Positions 34,346 to 44,092 of a stretch of DNA of 64,000 nucleotides are shown here, one piece after another. Both the position numbers and the translations under genes were made by a program. The notes below the pieces were generated by a model. The model was not told where the DNA came from and did no database searches. It worked only from the letters and a program-made list of their open reading frames with translations. The stretch is taken from positions 451,242-515,241 of the forward strand of contig JAMPAN010000001.1 in NCBI GenBank assembly GCA_023667225.1, written 5' to 3'. Within the stretch, counting starts at the first letter, position 1, and every line of letters begins with the position of its first letter. Source of the DNA: Oxalobacter formigenes (GTDB taxonomy: Bacteria > Pseudomonadota > Gammaproteobacteria > Burkholderiales > Burkholderiaceae_D).

Positions 34346-35872
34346 ATGATGGGAAAGAAACGGTTCTTCAGAGAAAAACGGTTATCTGCTTTTTGCAGGA
34401 TGCTGTTGTTGCCTTTGCTGTTTGCATGGGTGTGGCCGCCTGCCGTATATGCACAATACAGTAATTTGCCAACGATGGGGGATGCTGCCGGAAGTGAGCT
34501 TTCGCCGATGATGGAATACAGGATAGGGGTTGAGATTATGCGGCGTATCCAGGCAGATCCGGATTATATTGAGGATGATGTTGTTACTGAATATCTTAAC
34601 GGGATTGGCTATAAGCTGGTTCATGCGGTGCCGGAGGTTCGCGGGGAAACCAGCAATGATTTCTTTTTCTTTGCGCTGCGTGATCCGACATTGAACGCGT
34701 TTGCTTTGCCGGGCGGTTTTATCGGCGTGCATACGGGACTATTGCTTGCGGCTCAAAGCGAATCGGAGCTGGCTTCAGTGCTGTCGCATGAAATCGGGCA
34801 CGTTTCCCAGCGGCATATTGCGCGCATGATTGGCAACCAGAAGCAGGATATGCTGATTCCGATTGCTTCGCTGGTTCTGGCTGCGATTGCCGGCGCTGCC
34901 AAGAATGCGGATGCCGCCGGGGCGCTGGCGGTGGGCGGCCAGGGTCTGGCAATACAAAAGCAGCTGAATTTTAACCGGGATGCGGAACGGGAAGCTGACC
35001 GTATCGGTTTTCTGATATTGCGTGGAGGCGGTTTTGATACTACCGGCATGGTGCTGTTTTTTGAGCGTTTGCAAAGGGCAAACCGGAATTACGGCGAGGG
35101 GGTTTCTGCCTATTTGCGGACTCACCCGTTAACCAGCGAGCGGATTGCGGATATTGAGGCACGGGTACAGTCCGAGCCTTATCGCCAGCATGCGGATACA
35201 CCGGATTTTTATTATGTCCGTATCCGTGCGCAGCTTTTGCAGGACAACAGCGCAAAGGGGGTTGAGACTGCTTCTGCCGGGTTTCAGGAAATGATTAAGA
35301 CAGGGGGACGTTATCTGGCATCGGCCGGCTATTACGGGCAGGCTTTGCTGGCCTTAAAGCAGGATGATGCTGCCAGGGCGGCGGCATTGTTGCAGGAGGC
35401 GCGGCAGCTGATTGGAGAAAAGGCGGCGCAGCGCAGTTTGGCGCTGACTGTTACGGCTATTGATATTAAGACGGCTTCCAGGCAGTATGCAGCGGCTGCA
35501 AAGGATACTGAAGCGGCGCTTTCCCGCTTTCCTTCATCCAGGGCGTTGTCTTATCAGTATGCAGGGGTGCTGTACCATGCCGGGAAGTATGACAAGGCGC
35601 TGGCTTATCTCCGCAAGCAGGCGCAACTTTATCGCAATGACGCCATGATACAGGGATTGCTGGCCAAGGTGTATGGCGCGCAGGGAAAGGTTGCGCTGAT
35701 GCATTTGGCACTTGCGGAATCTTATAGCCTTTCCGGCGGGATATCGGCAGCCCTGGAACAGTTATCTTTGGCCAGGCAGGCACCGGATGTGACGTTTTAT
35801 GACCATTCCATTATTGATGCCAAGGAGCGTGAATGGCAAAAACAACGTCTGGAGGAGCTGGCGGAAAAATGA
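34346..35872 (+). CDS. bepA: M48 metalloprotease with TPR domain (BepA-like)
   Basis: A 508-residue periplasmic protease. The signal peptide ends near residue 36 (AVYAQY). The M48 domain carries HEIGH at about 148-152 and the third zinc ligand in [10 protein letters not shown] near 230. A C-terminal TPR array follows (about 290-500). The arrangement equals E. coli BepA (YfgC), which degrades or rescues stalled LptD and other outer-membrane proteins. The start is chosen at the Met pair 34346/34349; the frame extends to 34298. It diverges from moaC. Confidence 0.86.
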   Translation: MMGKKRFFREKRLSAFCRMLLLPLLFAWVWPPAVYAQYSNLPTMGDAAGSELSPMMEYRIGVEIMRRIQADPDYIEDDVVTEYLNGIGYKLVHAVPEVRGETSNDFFFFALRDPTLNAFALPGGFIGVHTGLLLAAQSESELASVLSHEIGHVSQRHIARMIGNQKQDMLIPIASLVLAAIAGAAKNADAAGALAVGGQGLAIQKQLNFNRDAEREADRIGFLILRGGGFDTTGMVLFFERLQRANRNYGEGVSAYLRTHPLTSERIADIEARVQSEPYRQHADTPDFYYVRIRAQLLQDNSAKGVETASAGFQEMIKTGGRYLASAGYYGQALLALKQDDAARAAALLQEARQLIGEKAAQRSLALTVTAIDIKTASRQYAAAAKDTEAALSRFPSSRALSYQYAGVLYHAGKYDKALAYLRKQAQLYRNDAMIQGLLAKVYGAQGKVALMHLALAESYSLSGGISAALEQLSLARQAPDVTFYDHSIIDAKEREWQKQRLEELAEK

Positions 35873-35935
35873 GCGGCACGATTACCAAACGGCACCGGCT
35901 GTTTTCCTGAAGGGAAGGGGCAGTTTGCCGGAAAG

Positions 35936-35966
35936 GAAAATCCGGCCAGATATTGTATCTGGCCGG
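35936..35966 (-). terminator. Intrinsic terminator of fabI
   Basis: An 11-bp perfect stem (35942-35952 with 35956-35966) around a 3-nt loop. Read on the minus strand it is followed by TTTTCC. It lies 15 bp after the fabI stop. Confidence 0.75.
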
Positions 35967-35980
35967 GAGGGCAGGGTAAA

Positions 35981-36787
35981 TCAACTGCGGGAAGGAGGGG
36001 TATCTACATCGGGATTGAGTCCCATGACGAAGTTGAATCCGCCGTCCACATAGGTTATTTCGCCGGTTACGCCTGATGCCAGGTCGGAAAGCATGAAAGC
36101 AGCAACATTGCCGACTTCTTCAATGGTGACATTGCGGCGAAGCGGAGCGTGGTTTTCAACGAAGTTCAGCAGGAGATTGAAATCCTTGATGCCGCTGGAT
36201 GCGATAGTCCGGATGGGGCCTGCGGAGATGGCGTTGATTCTGACACCATGCTTGCCAAGGGAATCTGCCATGTAGCGTACGGTTGCTTCGAGGGATGCCT
36301 TGGCCAGGCCCATGGTGTTGTAGTAAGGGATAGCCCGGTTGGCGCCCAGGTAGGTGAGCGTCAAGGCAGAAGAACCCGGCTGGAAAAGCGGTTTGGCTGC
36401 CTTGACCATAGCCGGGAAGCTGTATGCGGAAACGTCATGGGCGATTCTGAAGGCTTCACGGGAGAAACCGTCAAAAAAGTCTCCGGTAATGGCTTCGCGA
36501 GGGGAGAATGCAATGGCATGAACCAGGCCGTCCAGTTTTCCCCATGCCTTGCCGATTTCATCGAACAGGCTGGCGATATGTTCATCGCTGGTAACGTCGC
36601 ACTCATAGACCATATTGCTGCCAAATTCTTTGGCAAATTCGGTAATGCGGTCTTTGAAACGGCTGCCGACGTAGGTGAAGGCGAGGTCAGCGCCTTCGCG
36701 ATGACATGCCTGGGCGATTCCATGTGCAATGGAACGGTTTGAAAGCAAGCCGGTTATCAGAATTTTTTTCCCTTGCAAAAATCCCAT
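35981..36787 (-). CDS. fabI: Enoyl-[acyl-carrier-protein] reductase FabI
   Basis: A 268-residue short-chain dehydrogenase that reduces enoyl-ACP with NADH in fatty acid elongation. ITGLLSNRSIAHGIA near residue 11 is the FabI-type nucleotide motif. The catalytic Tyr and Lys are in YYNTMGLAKASLEATVRY near 157-165 (Y-x6-K). SAGPIRTIASSGI near 190 covers the cofactor. Length is slightly above the E. coli protein owing to a short C-terminal tail (PDVDTPPSRS). It is the known target of triclosan-type inhibitors. Confidence 0.96.
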   Translation of the reverse strand: MGFLQGKKILITGLLSNRSIAHGIAQACHREGADLAFTYVGSRFKDRITEFAKEFGSNMVYECDVTSDEHIASLFDEIGKAWGKLDGLVHAIAFSPREAITGDFFDGFSREAFRIAHDVSAYSFPAMVKAAKPLFQPGSSALTLTYLGANRAIPYYNTMGLAKASLEATVRYMADSLGKHGVRINAISAGPIRTIASSGIKDFNLLLNFVENHAPLRRNVTIEEVGNVAAFMLSDLASGVTGEITYVDGGFNFVMGLNPDVDTPPSRS

Positions 36788-36988
36788 TCATCACTCCAAT
36801 TACAATTGTTTGTTCTGCGGCAAGCCTGTCGCAGATGTTTTTTGGTATTTATTTCCAGTAAAAGCACCAGGGTAAAAGGTAATCGTGAAATTGTAGGCTG
36901 TCGCTTCAGTTGCGGCAACTTTTTTATTGTTGTTTGTTGTATGAATAAGTATAAAAGCTCATCAGGAGATGCTCTCCAAAGCAGCTTA

Positions 36989-38491
36989 TCAGCCGGTTTT
37001 TGTTTTCTGGAGAATGTGGCTGTTTGCAGCGCGCGGCCTGGAAATGGCCCGTTTTGAGGCTGCCTTTACGGGAACATGCACTTTTAAAATGGTACCGGAT
37101 GTTATTTTGTCGCTGGTCAGCCTGTTTAAGGAACGGATATCGGCAACGCTGGTTTTATAGCGCTTGGCGATAGAGGCAAGGTTATCCTGCCTGTTGACTT
37201 TTACCTGGACAATGCGGGTAGGCGAGCCAATGCGTTCCAGAGCTATTTTGCCTGTTGCCGCAATTTCAGGCGAAATGTCTTTTTCGTTTTTATGGTCTGC
37301 GGAAGCCGGTTTGGGTACCAGTACGGTTGAACCGAATTTCAGCACCATTCGGGAGGGAATGTGGTTGGCGTGGCGGATGGTATCCGGTGTGGTGTTGTAT
37401 TTTTCCGCAATGGATTCAACGGTTTCACGAGGCTGGGTAACCTGGTGGGCTGTCCATGAGGACAGGGGCTGTTTCCAGTTTGCCAGGTTTTGCCTGAATT
37501 TTTCGGCATTTTCTTTTGGCAGCAGCAGGTGAACATCCGATCCGCCGGTAATGACATATTGGCCAAACTGGGGGTTGAGCGCACGGAAGTCTTCAATGGA
37601 TAATTCTGCCAGTTTAGCGGCTACTTTGACATCAATATCCCGTGTTTTGCCAATTTTGACAAAGTATGGCTGGTTTTCGATTTGAGGAAGGCGAATGTCA
37701 TGCTGGTCTGGAGCTGCAATCAGGTTTTTGACTGCTTGCAGTTTTGGGACGTAGTTGCGTGTTTCGGCAGGCATACGTGCGGACAGGCTGTTGAAGTCAA
37801 TAGCCTGTCCTGCCGCTTCGTTTTTCCGGATGGCGCGCCTGACGGAGCCTTCTCCCCAGTTATAGGCGGCAAGCGCCAAGTGCCAGTCTCCGAACTGGTT
37901 ATAGAGGTTTTGCAGGTAGGTTAGGGCAGCTTCTGTAGAGGAAAGGATGCAGCGCCGGTCGTCACGGAAAACTGATTGCGCCAGGTCGTAATGGAGGCCT
38001 GTGCTGGGGATAAATTGCCACATTCCCTCTGCTTTGGCAGATGATCTTGCATGGGGATTGAAGGCGGATTCAATGAAGGGCAAAAGGGCCAGTTCTGTGG
38101 GCATGCCCCGTTTTTCCAGTTCCTGAACAATATGGAAGAGGTAGCGGGAGGCACGGATGGTTGTTCGCTCAAAGTATTCCGGGTTTTTGAGGTAATAACG
38201 CTCATGGTTGCCGACCAGCGGGTTTTCCAGATCGGGAATGGCGAATCCCCTGCGAATTCTGTCCCAGACATCAATTTCATACATGGACAGCACTTCTGTT
38301 ACAGGATCATCTTCAATGATTTCTGCACTGGGAATGCGGGTGTTGAGCGAGGAATGAAAAGCAGCAAGCTGTGCATCCTTGCTGTATCTGGGCAGGGAAA
38401 TATCGCCAGCTGAGCAGGCATCCGGCAGGGAAAACGGAAGGGCTGCTGTCAAAAGGGTTACAAAGAGCCTGAGGCCATATCGGGATGCCAT
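36989..38491 (-). CDS. mltD: Membrane-bound lytic murein transglycosylase D (SLT plus two LysM)
   Basis: A 500-residue murein transglycosylase: signal peptide to about residue 28, SLT domain about 105-240 with catalytic Glu141 in PFIESAFNPHARS and the GMWQFIPSTG motif, then two LysM domains (about 350-400 and 425-472) that bind peptidoglycan. No lipobox Cys is evident in the expected place (PDACSAG is weak), so it may be soluble periplasmic. It cleaves glycan strands forming 1,6-anhydro ends. It is flanked by 201-bp and 139-bp gaps, suggesting a single-gene unit. Confidence 0.92.
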   Translation of the reverse strand: MASRYGLRLFVTLLTAALPFSLPDACSAGDISLPRYSKDAQLAAFHSSLNTRIPSAEIIEDDPVTEVLSMYEIDVWDRIRRGFAIPDLENPLVGNHERYYLKNPEYFERTTIRASRYLFHIVQELEKRGMPTELALLPFIESAFNPHARSSAKAEGMWQFIPSTGLHYDLAQSVFRDDRRCILSSTEAALTYLQNLYNQFGDWHLALAAYNWGEGSVRRAIRKNEAAGQAIDFNSLSARMPAETRNYVPKLQAVKNLIAAPDQHDIRLPQIENQPYFVKIGKTRDIDVKVAAKLAELSIEDFRALNPQFGQYVITGGSDVHLLLPKENAEKFRQNLANWKQPLSSWTAHQVTQPRETVESIAEKYNTTPDTIRHANHIPSRMVLKFGSTVLVPKPASADHKNEKDISPEIAATGKIALERIGSPTRIVQVKVNRQDNLASIAKRYKTSVADIRSLNRLTSDKITSGTILKVHVPVKAASKRAISRPRAANSHILQKTKTG

Positions 38492-38630
38492 ATATTTACT
38501 TTACTTGTTTCAGATCAATGCAACCTAAAAGCTTACGGAAAAGCTTCTCTTTTTGTCAAGCAAATTTACATGTGCATTGAATTTCACTGATGTAACAAGG
38601 TGTTGAGCATGAGCCTGGTTGGGCGGAGTG

Positions 38631-39302
38631 TCAGAATGCGAGAGTTTTAACGCCGCCGGTTGTGCCGAGCAGGCAGATATCGGCTTTCCTTTGGGCGAAA
38701 AGTCCCACGGTTACCACGCCAGGCAGGTTATTGATTTCTTTTTCCAGGGCAACCGGGTCGTTTATCTGCAATTGCCGGATGTCCAGGATGAAGTTGCCGT
38801 TGTCTGTCTGGCAGGGCTTGTTTTCTTTCATGCGCAGGCAGGGATTTCCCCCCAGGGAGCGCAATTTTCCGGCAATGAGCGCCTGTGCCATGGGAATGAC
38901 TTCTATTGGCAGGGGAAAGGCGCCGAGGGTGGTTACCAGTTTGGATTCATCGGCAATACAGATGAACTGGCCGGCGGCTGATGCGACAATTTTTTCACGG
39001 GTCAGTGCACCGCCGCCGCCTTTTATCATGACGCCTTCCCGTGTGATTTCGTCTGCTCCGTCGATATAGACAGGGACGGAAGTAACGCTGTTTAAGTCAA
39101 ATACGGCGATATTATGCGAGCGAAGGCGTGTTGCAGTTGCTTCGGAGGAGGCCACGGCACCTTTGATTTTTTCTTTTATTTTGGCCAGTTCGTCAATAAA
39201 GAAATTGGCAGTTGAACCGGTTCCGATGCCGATAATTTGACCTTCCGGAAGGTATGCCAGCGCAGCGCGGGCAACAGAGAGTTTGAGGTTATCCTGTGAC
39301 AT
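38631..39302 (-). CDS. rpiA: Ribose-5-phosphate isomerase A
   Basis: A 223-residue enzyme interconverting ribose 5-phosphate and ribulose 5-phosphate. [15 protein letters not shown] near residue 25, the DGADEI motif near 82 and [14 protein letters not shown] near 94 form the active site. The start at 39302 ([18 protein letters not shown]) is preferred; the open frame extends to 39386 without family-like sequence. The broken antiporter gene lies just upstream on the same strand. Confidence 0.95.
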   Translation of the reverse strand: MSQDNLKLSVARAALAYLPEGQIIGIGTGSTANFFIDELAKIKEKIKGAVASSEATATRLRSHNIAVFDLNSVTSVPVYIDGADEITREGVMIKGGGGALTREKIVASAAGQFICIADESKLVTTLGAFPLPIEVIPMAQALIAGKLRSLGGNPCLRMKENKPCQTDNGNFILDIRQLQINDPVALEKEINNLPGVVTVGLFAQRKADICLLGTTGGVKTLAF

Positions 39303-39382
39303 GGCAAGCCTGAAGAGGTGAATGGAAAATAAAAATTTTATTCTGTATAACGGCTGACAGAATGGGATTTTGTTAAAGAAAG

Positions 39383-40650
39383 TCAACTGTCGGACGAATC
39401 GCCGCCATAGCTATGATCCATTATCTCATAAAGCACGATTTGAAGACGGGAATGAATGCGGATGAACCACTGTCGCAATACGAGCATGATGGCGATAATG
39501 ACGCCAATGGCGAGAAGCAGGGGAATGATTTGGCGTGCCTGACTTGTTTGGTGTACCGGCCGGTTACGCTTTTCCGGACGCTCATTTCAACTTTGATGGA
39601 GGTTTTCCCGTTATTGCCGGCCACCAGCGCGCCCAGGGTGCAGCTGGCGACTTTTCCCAGGATAACGGCAAGGGAGATGGTGAGGATGGGAAAGGCATGT
39701 CCCAGCATGCGCGGGGATCCGGCAACAGGCCGATGGCAACAAAGAAAATGGCGCTGAACATGTCCCGTATGGGTTCGATGAGCCGTGCTATTTTTGCCAG
39801 TTCGTTTGCTTCCGCCATGATGGCGCCAATTAAAAAGGCGCCTAAAACCATGCTGTATTCCAGTTTGCCGACAAGGAGCAGAATCCGAAGCAAAGCCCCA
39901 AAACAGTGACCAAAAGCATTTCATCCCGGTTGAATCTGGCGACACAGGCCAGGATGCGGGGAACAAGCAGGATGCCGAAAACCAGCGCGACGATCATAAA
40001 GAGCGACAGTTTGCCGGCGGTGGAAAAGACGTCGCGGCTGTTGACGGCACCGGAGATGGCGATACCGGAAAGCAGGGCGGTTAAGCCAATGCCCAGGATG
40101 TCTTCTACGATGAGGATGCCGAAAATGAGCTGGGCGAACCGTTCGTTTTTTATTTTCAGGTCTTTTGCGCCTTGATGATGGTGGTTGAGGAAGTAGCCAG
40201 CAGCGCACCCAAAAACAGGGCGTCCAGGTTGCTGGTTCAGCCGGGCCACAGGCCGGTTTGGTCGCCAAGCCAAATCATCAGGACAATTTCAAGCGAGGCG
40301 GCTATAAAAGCGGTTGTCCCTGCTTTGAGGTGTTTTTTGAGTGAAATCTCCAGCCCAAGTGAGAATATCAGGAAAATGACGCCGAGTTCTGCCAGGATTT
40401 TAACTGTATGTTTGCCGGTTATCAGCTTAAATGGCGGGGTATGCTGTCCAATCAGGATGCCGGCAGCAATGTATCCCAGTACCAGCAGGTTGTTTTAGCC
40501 GGTGAAATAAAACCGCCACAATGCCGGCTATCAGCATGATAACGGCAATATCCTGGATAAAGTTGATAATGCCCCGTTGTGCATGGAATGGGTTCAGAAA
40601 AAGGGCTGTTGCCGGTTTTATAAAAGTAACAGGGAAATGGGGACGCGCCG
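39383..40650 (-). pseudogene. Degraded CPA2 (KefB-like) cation/proton antiporter
   Basis: Reading the minus strand across all frames recovers successive parts of one CPA2 antiporter: GIINFIQDIAVIMLIAGIVA then LLVLGYIAAGILIGQHT, LAELGVIFLIFSLGLEISL, ERFAQLIFGILIVEDILGIG, LEYSMVLGAFLIGAIMAEA, AFPILTISLAVILGKVA and a final IIPLLLAIGVIIAIMLVLR. The pieces lie in different frames with breaks near 40500, 40185, 39900, 39735 and 39560. An in-frame TGA follows GLWPG near 40245. A segment between the GKTS and IIPLL parts seems deleted, and no convincing start is left. The gene is clearly non-functional; the degree of wear suggests loss some time ago. Confidence 0.85.
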
Positions 40651-40770
40651 GGTCAATTTATATTGCTTCCCTGTGTCTAAATTAAGATGTGCGGGCGGTA
40701 CTCGTGGAAAAGAAGCGGGGCGGCTGGCCGGATAAGAAGGATTGATGGGATGCCTTATCTGACCGGCCGG

Positions 40771-41010
40771 TCAGATAAGGGTCCATCCTGTTTCGCCATA
40801 GCAGTTTGCTGTTTTGAGCGCTTCAATCTGTTGTGTTGTCAACGGGATTTTGACGGAGGTTTCCTCAATGATAATGCTGTATCCGTATTCGTCTGCAGAG
40901 GGGATCAGGAAAATGATATTGGAATCCTGGGTAAAGAAACGGCTGGCATCTTCCGGTACGTTGATGCCGATATTTTCAAGTGTGCTTTTGTGAATCATCT
41001 GGATTTCCAT
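40771..41010 (-). CDS. Hypothetical small protein
   Basis: A 79-residue frame with plausible amino acid composition (mixed charged and aliphatic, two Pro, one Cys), ending NCYGETGWTLI. It has no membrane segment or signal. Two starts are possible: Met1, with no clear Shine-Dalgarno, or Met5 preceded by GGAA. I do not recognise a family. It sits between the antiporter pseudogene and a poorly populated region, so it could itself be a remnant. Confidence 0.45.
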   Translation of the reverse strand: MEIQMIHKSTLENIGINVPEDASRFFTQDSNIIFLIPSADEYGYSIIIEETSVKIPLTTQQIEALKTANCYGETGWTLI

Positions 41011-41345
41011 GATGGAAGAAGAATATCAGTGCGAAGATTTTTCCCCGGCGGTTTTACAACGATCATTGCAGAGAGGAAAATCCCGTGTTTTCGGCGGATA
41101 TTGTAAACGCATATTCTGTTTATGGCCAAAAAACGGGGGATTTCTGTAAGGGAATGACTGGCAGGCAAGCCGGTTTGCCCAAGACAGGGAACAGGGCACA
41201 GATAAGGGTTAGAGATGATGCCGGAAGCGTCCGGCAGCAGAATGAATCTGCACAGTGTTGAGATGATAAAAACAGAAGTGCCCGGTAATGGTGGTACTTT
41301 TGCCACTCTGTGAGAAGCGGCTAAGCGAGGTATCCCGGCCGGCGT

Positions 41346-41552
41346 TCATTTTCCGCCTATCAGATTGACCTTTTTGGGGGAAGCAAAAACGACGCTGTGC
41401 TTTCCGGTCAATTCATCAATCTGTATTTTTATAAATACTATCAAGGGGAGGGGTTTGTTTGGCTGATGATAAAAACAGGTTTTCTGAAACTGTATTGGAC
41501 AAAGTGTTTTATCAATAGTGAAAAAAGTCTGTTGTTCAATTAAAGGGGACAT
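41346..41552 (-). CDS. Doubtful small ORF
   Basis: A 68-residue frame whose C-terminal half (IKIQIDELTGKHSVVFASPKKVNLIGGK) looks protein-like, while its N-terminal half is not distinctive. AAAGGGGA occurs about 5 nt before the ATG (read on the minus strand), a reasonable ribosome site. No family recognised. The surrounding stretch 41011-41945 otherwise holds several short hairpins (41164-41251) and AT-rich sequence from 41560, without another gene that I can support. Confidence 0.3.
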   Translation of the reverse strand: MSPLIEQQTFFTIDKTLCPIQFQKTCFYHQPNKPLPLIVFIKIQIDELTGKHSVVFASPKKVNLIGGK

Positions 41553-41870
41553 GTTTTATACGGTATCTGGCGAAAGCATAATACGCGTCTTTTCCAAATG
41601 AATGGCGCTATGAACGGGATGAAAAGAAGGCAATGGCAAAAATTTGATGGTGGGAATGTGCAGAAATGAGCGATAAATGAGAGGAAATCTGCCCATAGTT
41701 CTTATGTGGTGATAATATTGGTTCACTTATGGAACAAATTTTTGAAAAATCCCTGAATGCAAAAGCAGCCTATACGTTGTTTTTATCTCCCGATTATAGC
41801 TGACCATTTAAAGTGTTTTAACTGTTTTATTAAGTATAGCAAGGTGTTATGTTGCGTGATGGGTTGGCCT

Positions 41871-41884
41871 GTTGTTAAAACAAC
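41871..41884. promoter_or_regulatory. Perfect palindrome upstream of the Mu-type DNA-binding protein gene
   Basis: GTTGTT-AA-AACAAC is a perfect 6-bp inverted repeat 62 bp before the ATG at 41946, in an AT-rich stretch. It is a candidate operator, perhaps for the encoded DNA-binding protein itself. Confidence 0.35.
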
Positions 41885-41945
41885 GGTGTTTGGGTGATTG
41901 GAATCATACTGTTTTTTTTTGAGCCGTTTTTTGTTAAGTATTTTG

Positions 41946-42458
41946 ATGAAAAAGTTATATACAGCTGCAGAAATTGCTCAAAAGCGGTTACCGGGATTGC
42001 CGACAACAAAGTCCAGTATCCTGGCGCGTGCGGCAAAGGAAGGCTGGCGTTATGAAGAGCAGTATGGAATCGGCGGCCTCAGGAAGGTTTTTGAGGTTCC
42101 TGACAGGTATCTCTTTTCAGATCGGCCTGATTCGGGCGTTGTTGCCAGGCAGGATGTGGAGGAGTATCTGACGGCTGAAGAAGAAAACCGGCAGGATAAA
42201 CCATCAGCTGTTCCGGATGAATCCAGGTTGGCATTGGCGGCAAGGATTGTAGAGGAATGGCTGGACAGGGAAAAGCTGGTGCTGAACCATGAAAGGAAAG
42301 GCAATCTGATTGCCATTTTGTATATGCTTGTTTCCCGTTATGTTTCCCCAAAAGATTTGTTACGGTTGATGTGTGCTGTTGCCTTTATTTTCAAGGATCT
42401 TCCAATGCAACGGGATGAAGGGCAAAATCCGGTTTCTGAAGCAGAAGAGGACGGCTAG
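41946..42458 (+). CDS. Orphan protein with Mu-type N-terminal DNA-binding domain
   Basis: A 170-residue protein. Residues about 1-60 match the Mu repressor/transposase N-terminal winged-helix type: LYTAAEIAQKRLPGLPTTKSSILARAAKEGWRYEEQYGIGGLRKVFEVP. The remainder has a linker (about 70-90) and a helical C-terminal part (RLALAARIVEEWLDREKL, YMLVSRYVSPKDLLRLM). No transposase catalytic domain and no other phage genes are nearby, so it is a free-standing DNA-binding protein or a phage relic that stayed intact. ATG 41946 is preferred to an upstream TTG at 41898. Its 3' end overlaps the convergent metallopeptidase gene by 4 bp. Confidence 0.72.
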   Translation: MKKLYTAAEIAQKRLPGLPTTKSSILARAAKEGWRYEEQYGIGGLRKVFEVPDRYLFSDRPDSGVVARQDVEEYLTAEEENRQDKPSAVPDESRLALAARIVEEWLDREKLVLNHERKGNLIAILYMLVSRYVSPKDLLRLMCAVAFIFKDLPMQRDEGQNPVSEAEEDG

Positions 42459-43312
42459 AAGAGGAAGGGTATTTGGCGGCTTTCTTCCCGAAGTCTGTTG
42501 CGGAGCGCCTTGTAATCGGGACAAATTTGCGAGACCCATTTCCAGAAATGTTTACTGTGGTTCATCTCGCGGAGGTGGGCAAGTTCATGCACGATAACGT
42601 AATCAATCAGTTCAGGTGAAAAGTGAACAAGATGCCAGTTAAGGCGAATATGGCCTGAAATGGAACATGATCCCCACCGGCTTTTTGCGGATGAAAGGGA
42701 AAAGCTGCGATAACTGACGCCCAGTATGGCGGCAAAAACAGGCAGGCGGCTTGCAAAAGTTTCCCGGGCCTTTTCCTGAAACCAGGTTTTGAGGCGGTTT
42801 GCCAATGTTGCAGAGGGCAGGGGCTGCGCTGTTGTTATGACGAGTTCTTGATTATCGGCCTGGAACAGGATATGGTCGGGCTGGCCCTGGTGTAACTGCA
42901 AGCGGATTGGGTTGCCCAGGTAGGGGAGGGTCATGCCGTTTTCCAGCGTGGGCAGTGCTGTTTGCGGTTTGTACCGGGTGCGGAAATAGTCGAGTTTGTT
43001 TGTTATCCAGCGCGCTTTTTCCCTGATGGCGTTTTCTACTGCCTGGAGGGATAGCCGCCGGGGAGCGGTTACTCTCAGGCCGTTTTCATTGACCAGGAAA
43101 CCGATTGAGCGTCTTTGGGAGCGCCGGAATTCATATTCAATGGCTATGCCGTTGAGTTCAATGAAACGTTTTTTGGCCAAGGGGGGCGGCGGATCTGCCG
43201 GAGAAGGTTTTTTTGTTCTGCCGGCAGTTTTTTGCGGCAGGATTAATGGCATATCTGCCGTAAACAGATCCAGCTGAAGCGGGGAAAAGCCGGATTTCAA
43301 TAGCTTTTGCAT
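42455..43312 (-). CDS. YgjP-like (DUF45) zinc metallopeptidase
   Basis: A 285-residue protein. The C-terminal half is the DUF45/WLM-like domain: SRWGSCSISGHIRLNWHLVH followed by the zinc site VHELAHLREMNHSKHFW (HExxH plus a downstream His) near residue 245. The N-terminal 60 residues are a Pro/Lys-rich linker. Family members are cytoplasmic and their substrates unknown. It starts 2 bp after the plsC-like gene, placing it at the end of the glyQ-glyS-gmhB-plsC block. Confidence 0.85.
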   Translation of the reverse strand: MQKLLKSGFSPLQLDLFTADMPLILPQKTAGRTKKPSPADPPPPLAKKRFIELNGIAIEYEFRRSQRRSIGFLVNENGLRVTAPRRLSLQAVENAIREKARWITNKLDYFRTRYKPQTALPTLENGMTLPYLGNPIRLQLHQGQPDHILFQADNQELVITTAQPLPSATLANRLKTWFQEKARETFASRLPVFAAILGVSYRSFSLSSAKSRWGSCSISGHIRLNWHLVHFSPELIDYVIVHELAHLREMNHSKHFWKWVSQICPDYKALRNRLREESRQIPFLF

Positions 43313-43314
43313 CG

Positions 43315-44055
43315 TTACACACTTTGATACGCATGCGGCGAGATACGGCGCATTTCGGATTCAATCCATGTCTCGACTTCAGACATCATTTCTTCGGGGG
43401 ATTTCCCTTCGGGTGAAATGGGCGTTCCAATAGAGACCGTGATTTTCCCAGGTTTTTTGATGAAAGAATGGCGCGGCCAGCATTCCCCGGAATTCAGTGC
43501 AATGGGAATGACTTTTTTTTGTGCTTCAATGGCAAGCCGTGTGCCGCTTGTCCGGTATTTGATTTTTTCACCGACTGCTGTGCGGGTGCCTTCCGGGAAA
43601 ATGACAATCCATTGTCCTTCGGCCAATCGTTTTTTCCCCTGTTCAATTACTTTCCGGAAGGAGCGGGCTCCCTGCGAACGATCGATCGGGATCATGTTAA
43701 GGAGCATGAGAGTCCATCCGAAAAAGGGGATGCGCAGCAATTCTTTTTTGAGGACAAAGACAGTAGGATGGCGCATGGCATATAAGAGAAAGATGGTTTC
43801 CCAGGCTGACTGGTGTTTGCTCAGGAGGATAACCGGCTCATCCGGAAGATTTTCATAGCCGGTAACCTGGTATTGGATGCCGCAAATGTATTTGAACAGC
43901 CAGATGGCAACTCTGTTCCATGAGCTTGCCAGGAGAAAGCGTATCTTGTAAGGCAGGAAAAAGGTCAGCAGGCAGATGGTTGCCCATATCAGCGTAACAG
44001 GACAAAGTATGCAGACAAGCAGGAAAGAGCGGAAAAAAAGCAGTTTCTTTGACAA
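43315..44055 (-). CDS. Lysophospholipid acyltransferase family protein (TTG start)
   Basis: A 246-residue membrane acyltransferase. One or two N-terminal membrane segments come first, then KHQSAWETIF (HxxxxE, a variant of HxxxxD with Glu in the catalytic acidic position) near residue 75, IPFFGWTLMLLNMIPIDR near 107 and FPEGTRTAVGE near 150. The open frame runs back to 44172 inside gmhB. A TTG at 44055 preceded by AAAGAGG gives a family-like N-terminus (MSKKLLFFRSF) and no overlap, so it is preferred. In related bacteria this gene accompanies gmhB and may acylate lysophosphatidate or a lipid A precursor. Confidence 0.84.
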   Translation of the reverse strand: MSKKLLFFRSFLLVCILCPVTLIWATICLLTFFLPYKIRFLLASSWNRVAIWLFKYICGIQYQVTGYENLPDEPVILLSKHQSAWETIFLLYAMRHPTVFVLKKELLRIPFFGWTLMLLNMIPIDRSQGARSFRKVIEQGKKRLAEGQWIVIFPEGTRTAVGEKIKYRTSGTRLAIEAQKKVIPIALNSGECWPRHSFIKKPGKITVSIGTPISPEGKSPEEMMSEVETWIESEMRRISPHAYQSV

Positions 44056-44092
44056 GATGGCCTCTTTGGGGTGGTACGCTGGATAAATCGGG

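Noticed and set aside
36909-36928. AGTTG-CGG-CAACT hairpin followed by T6 on the plus strand between fabI and mltD
   Set aside because: Both flanking genes are on the minus strand, so no transcript would need this terminator; the 5-bp stem may be by chance.
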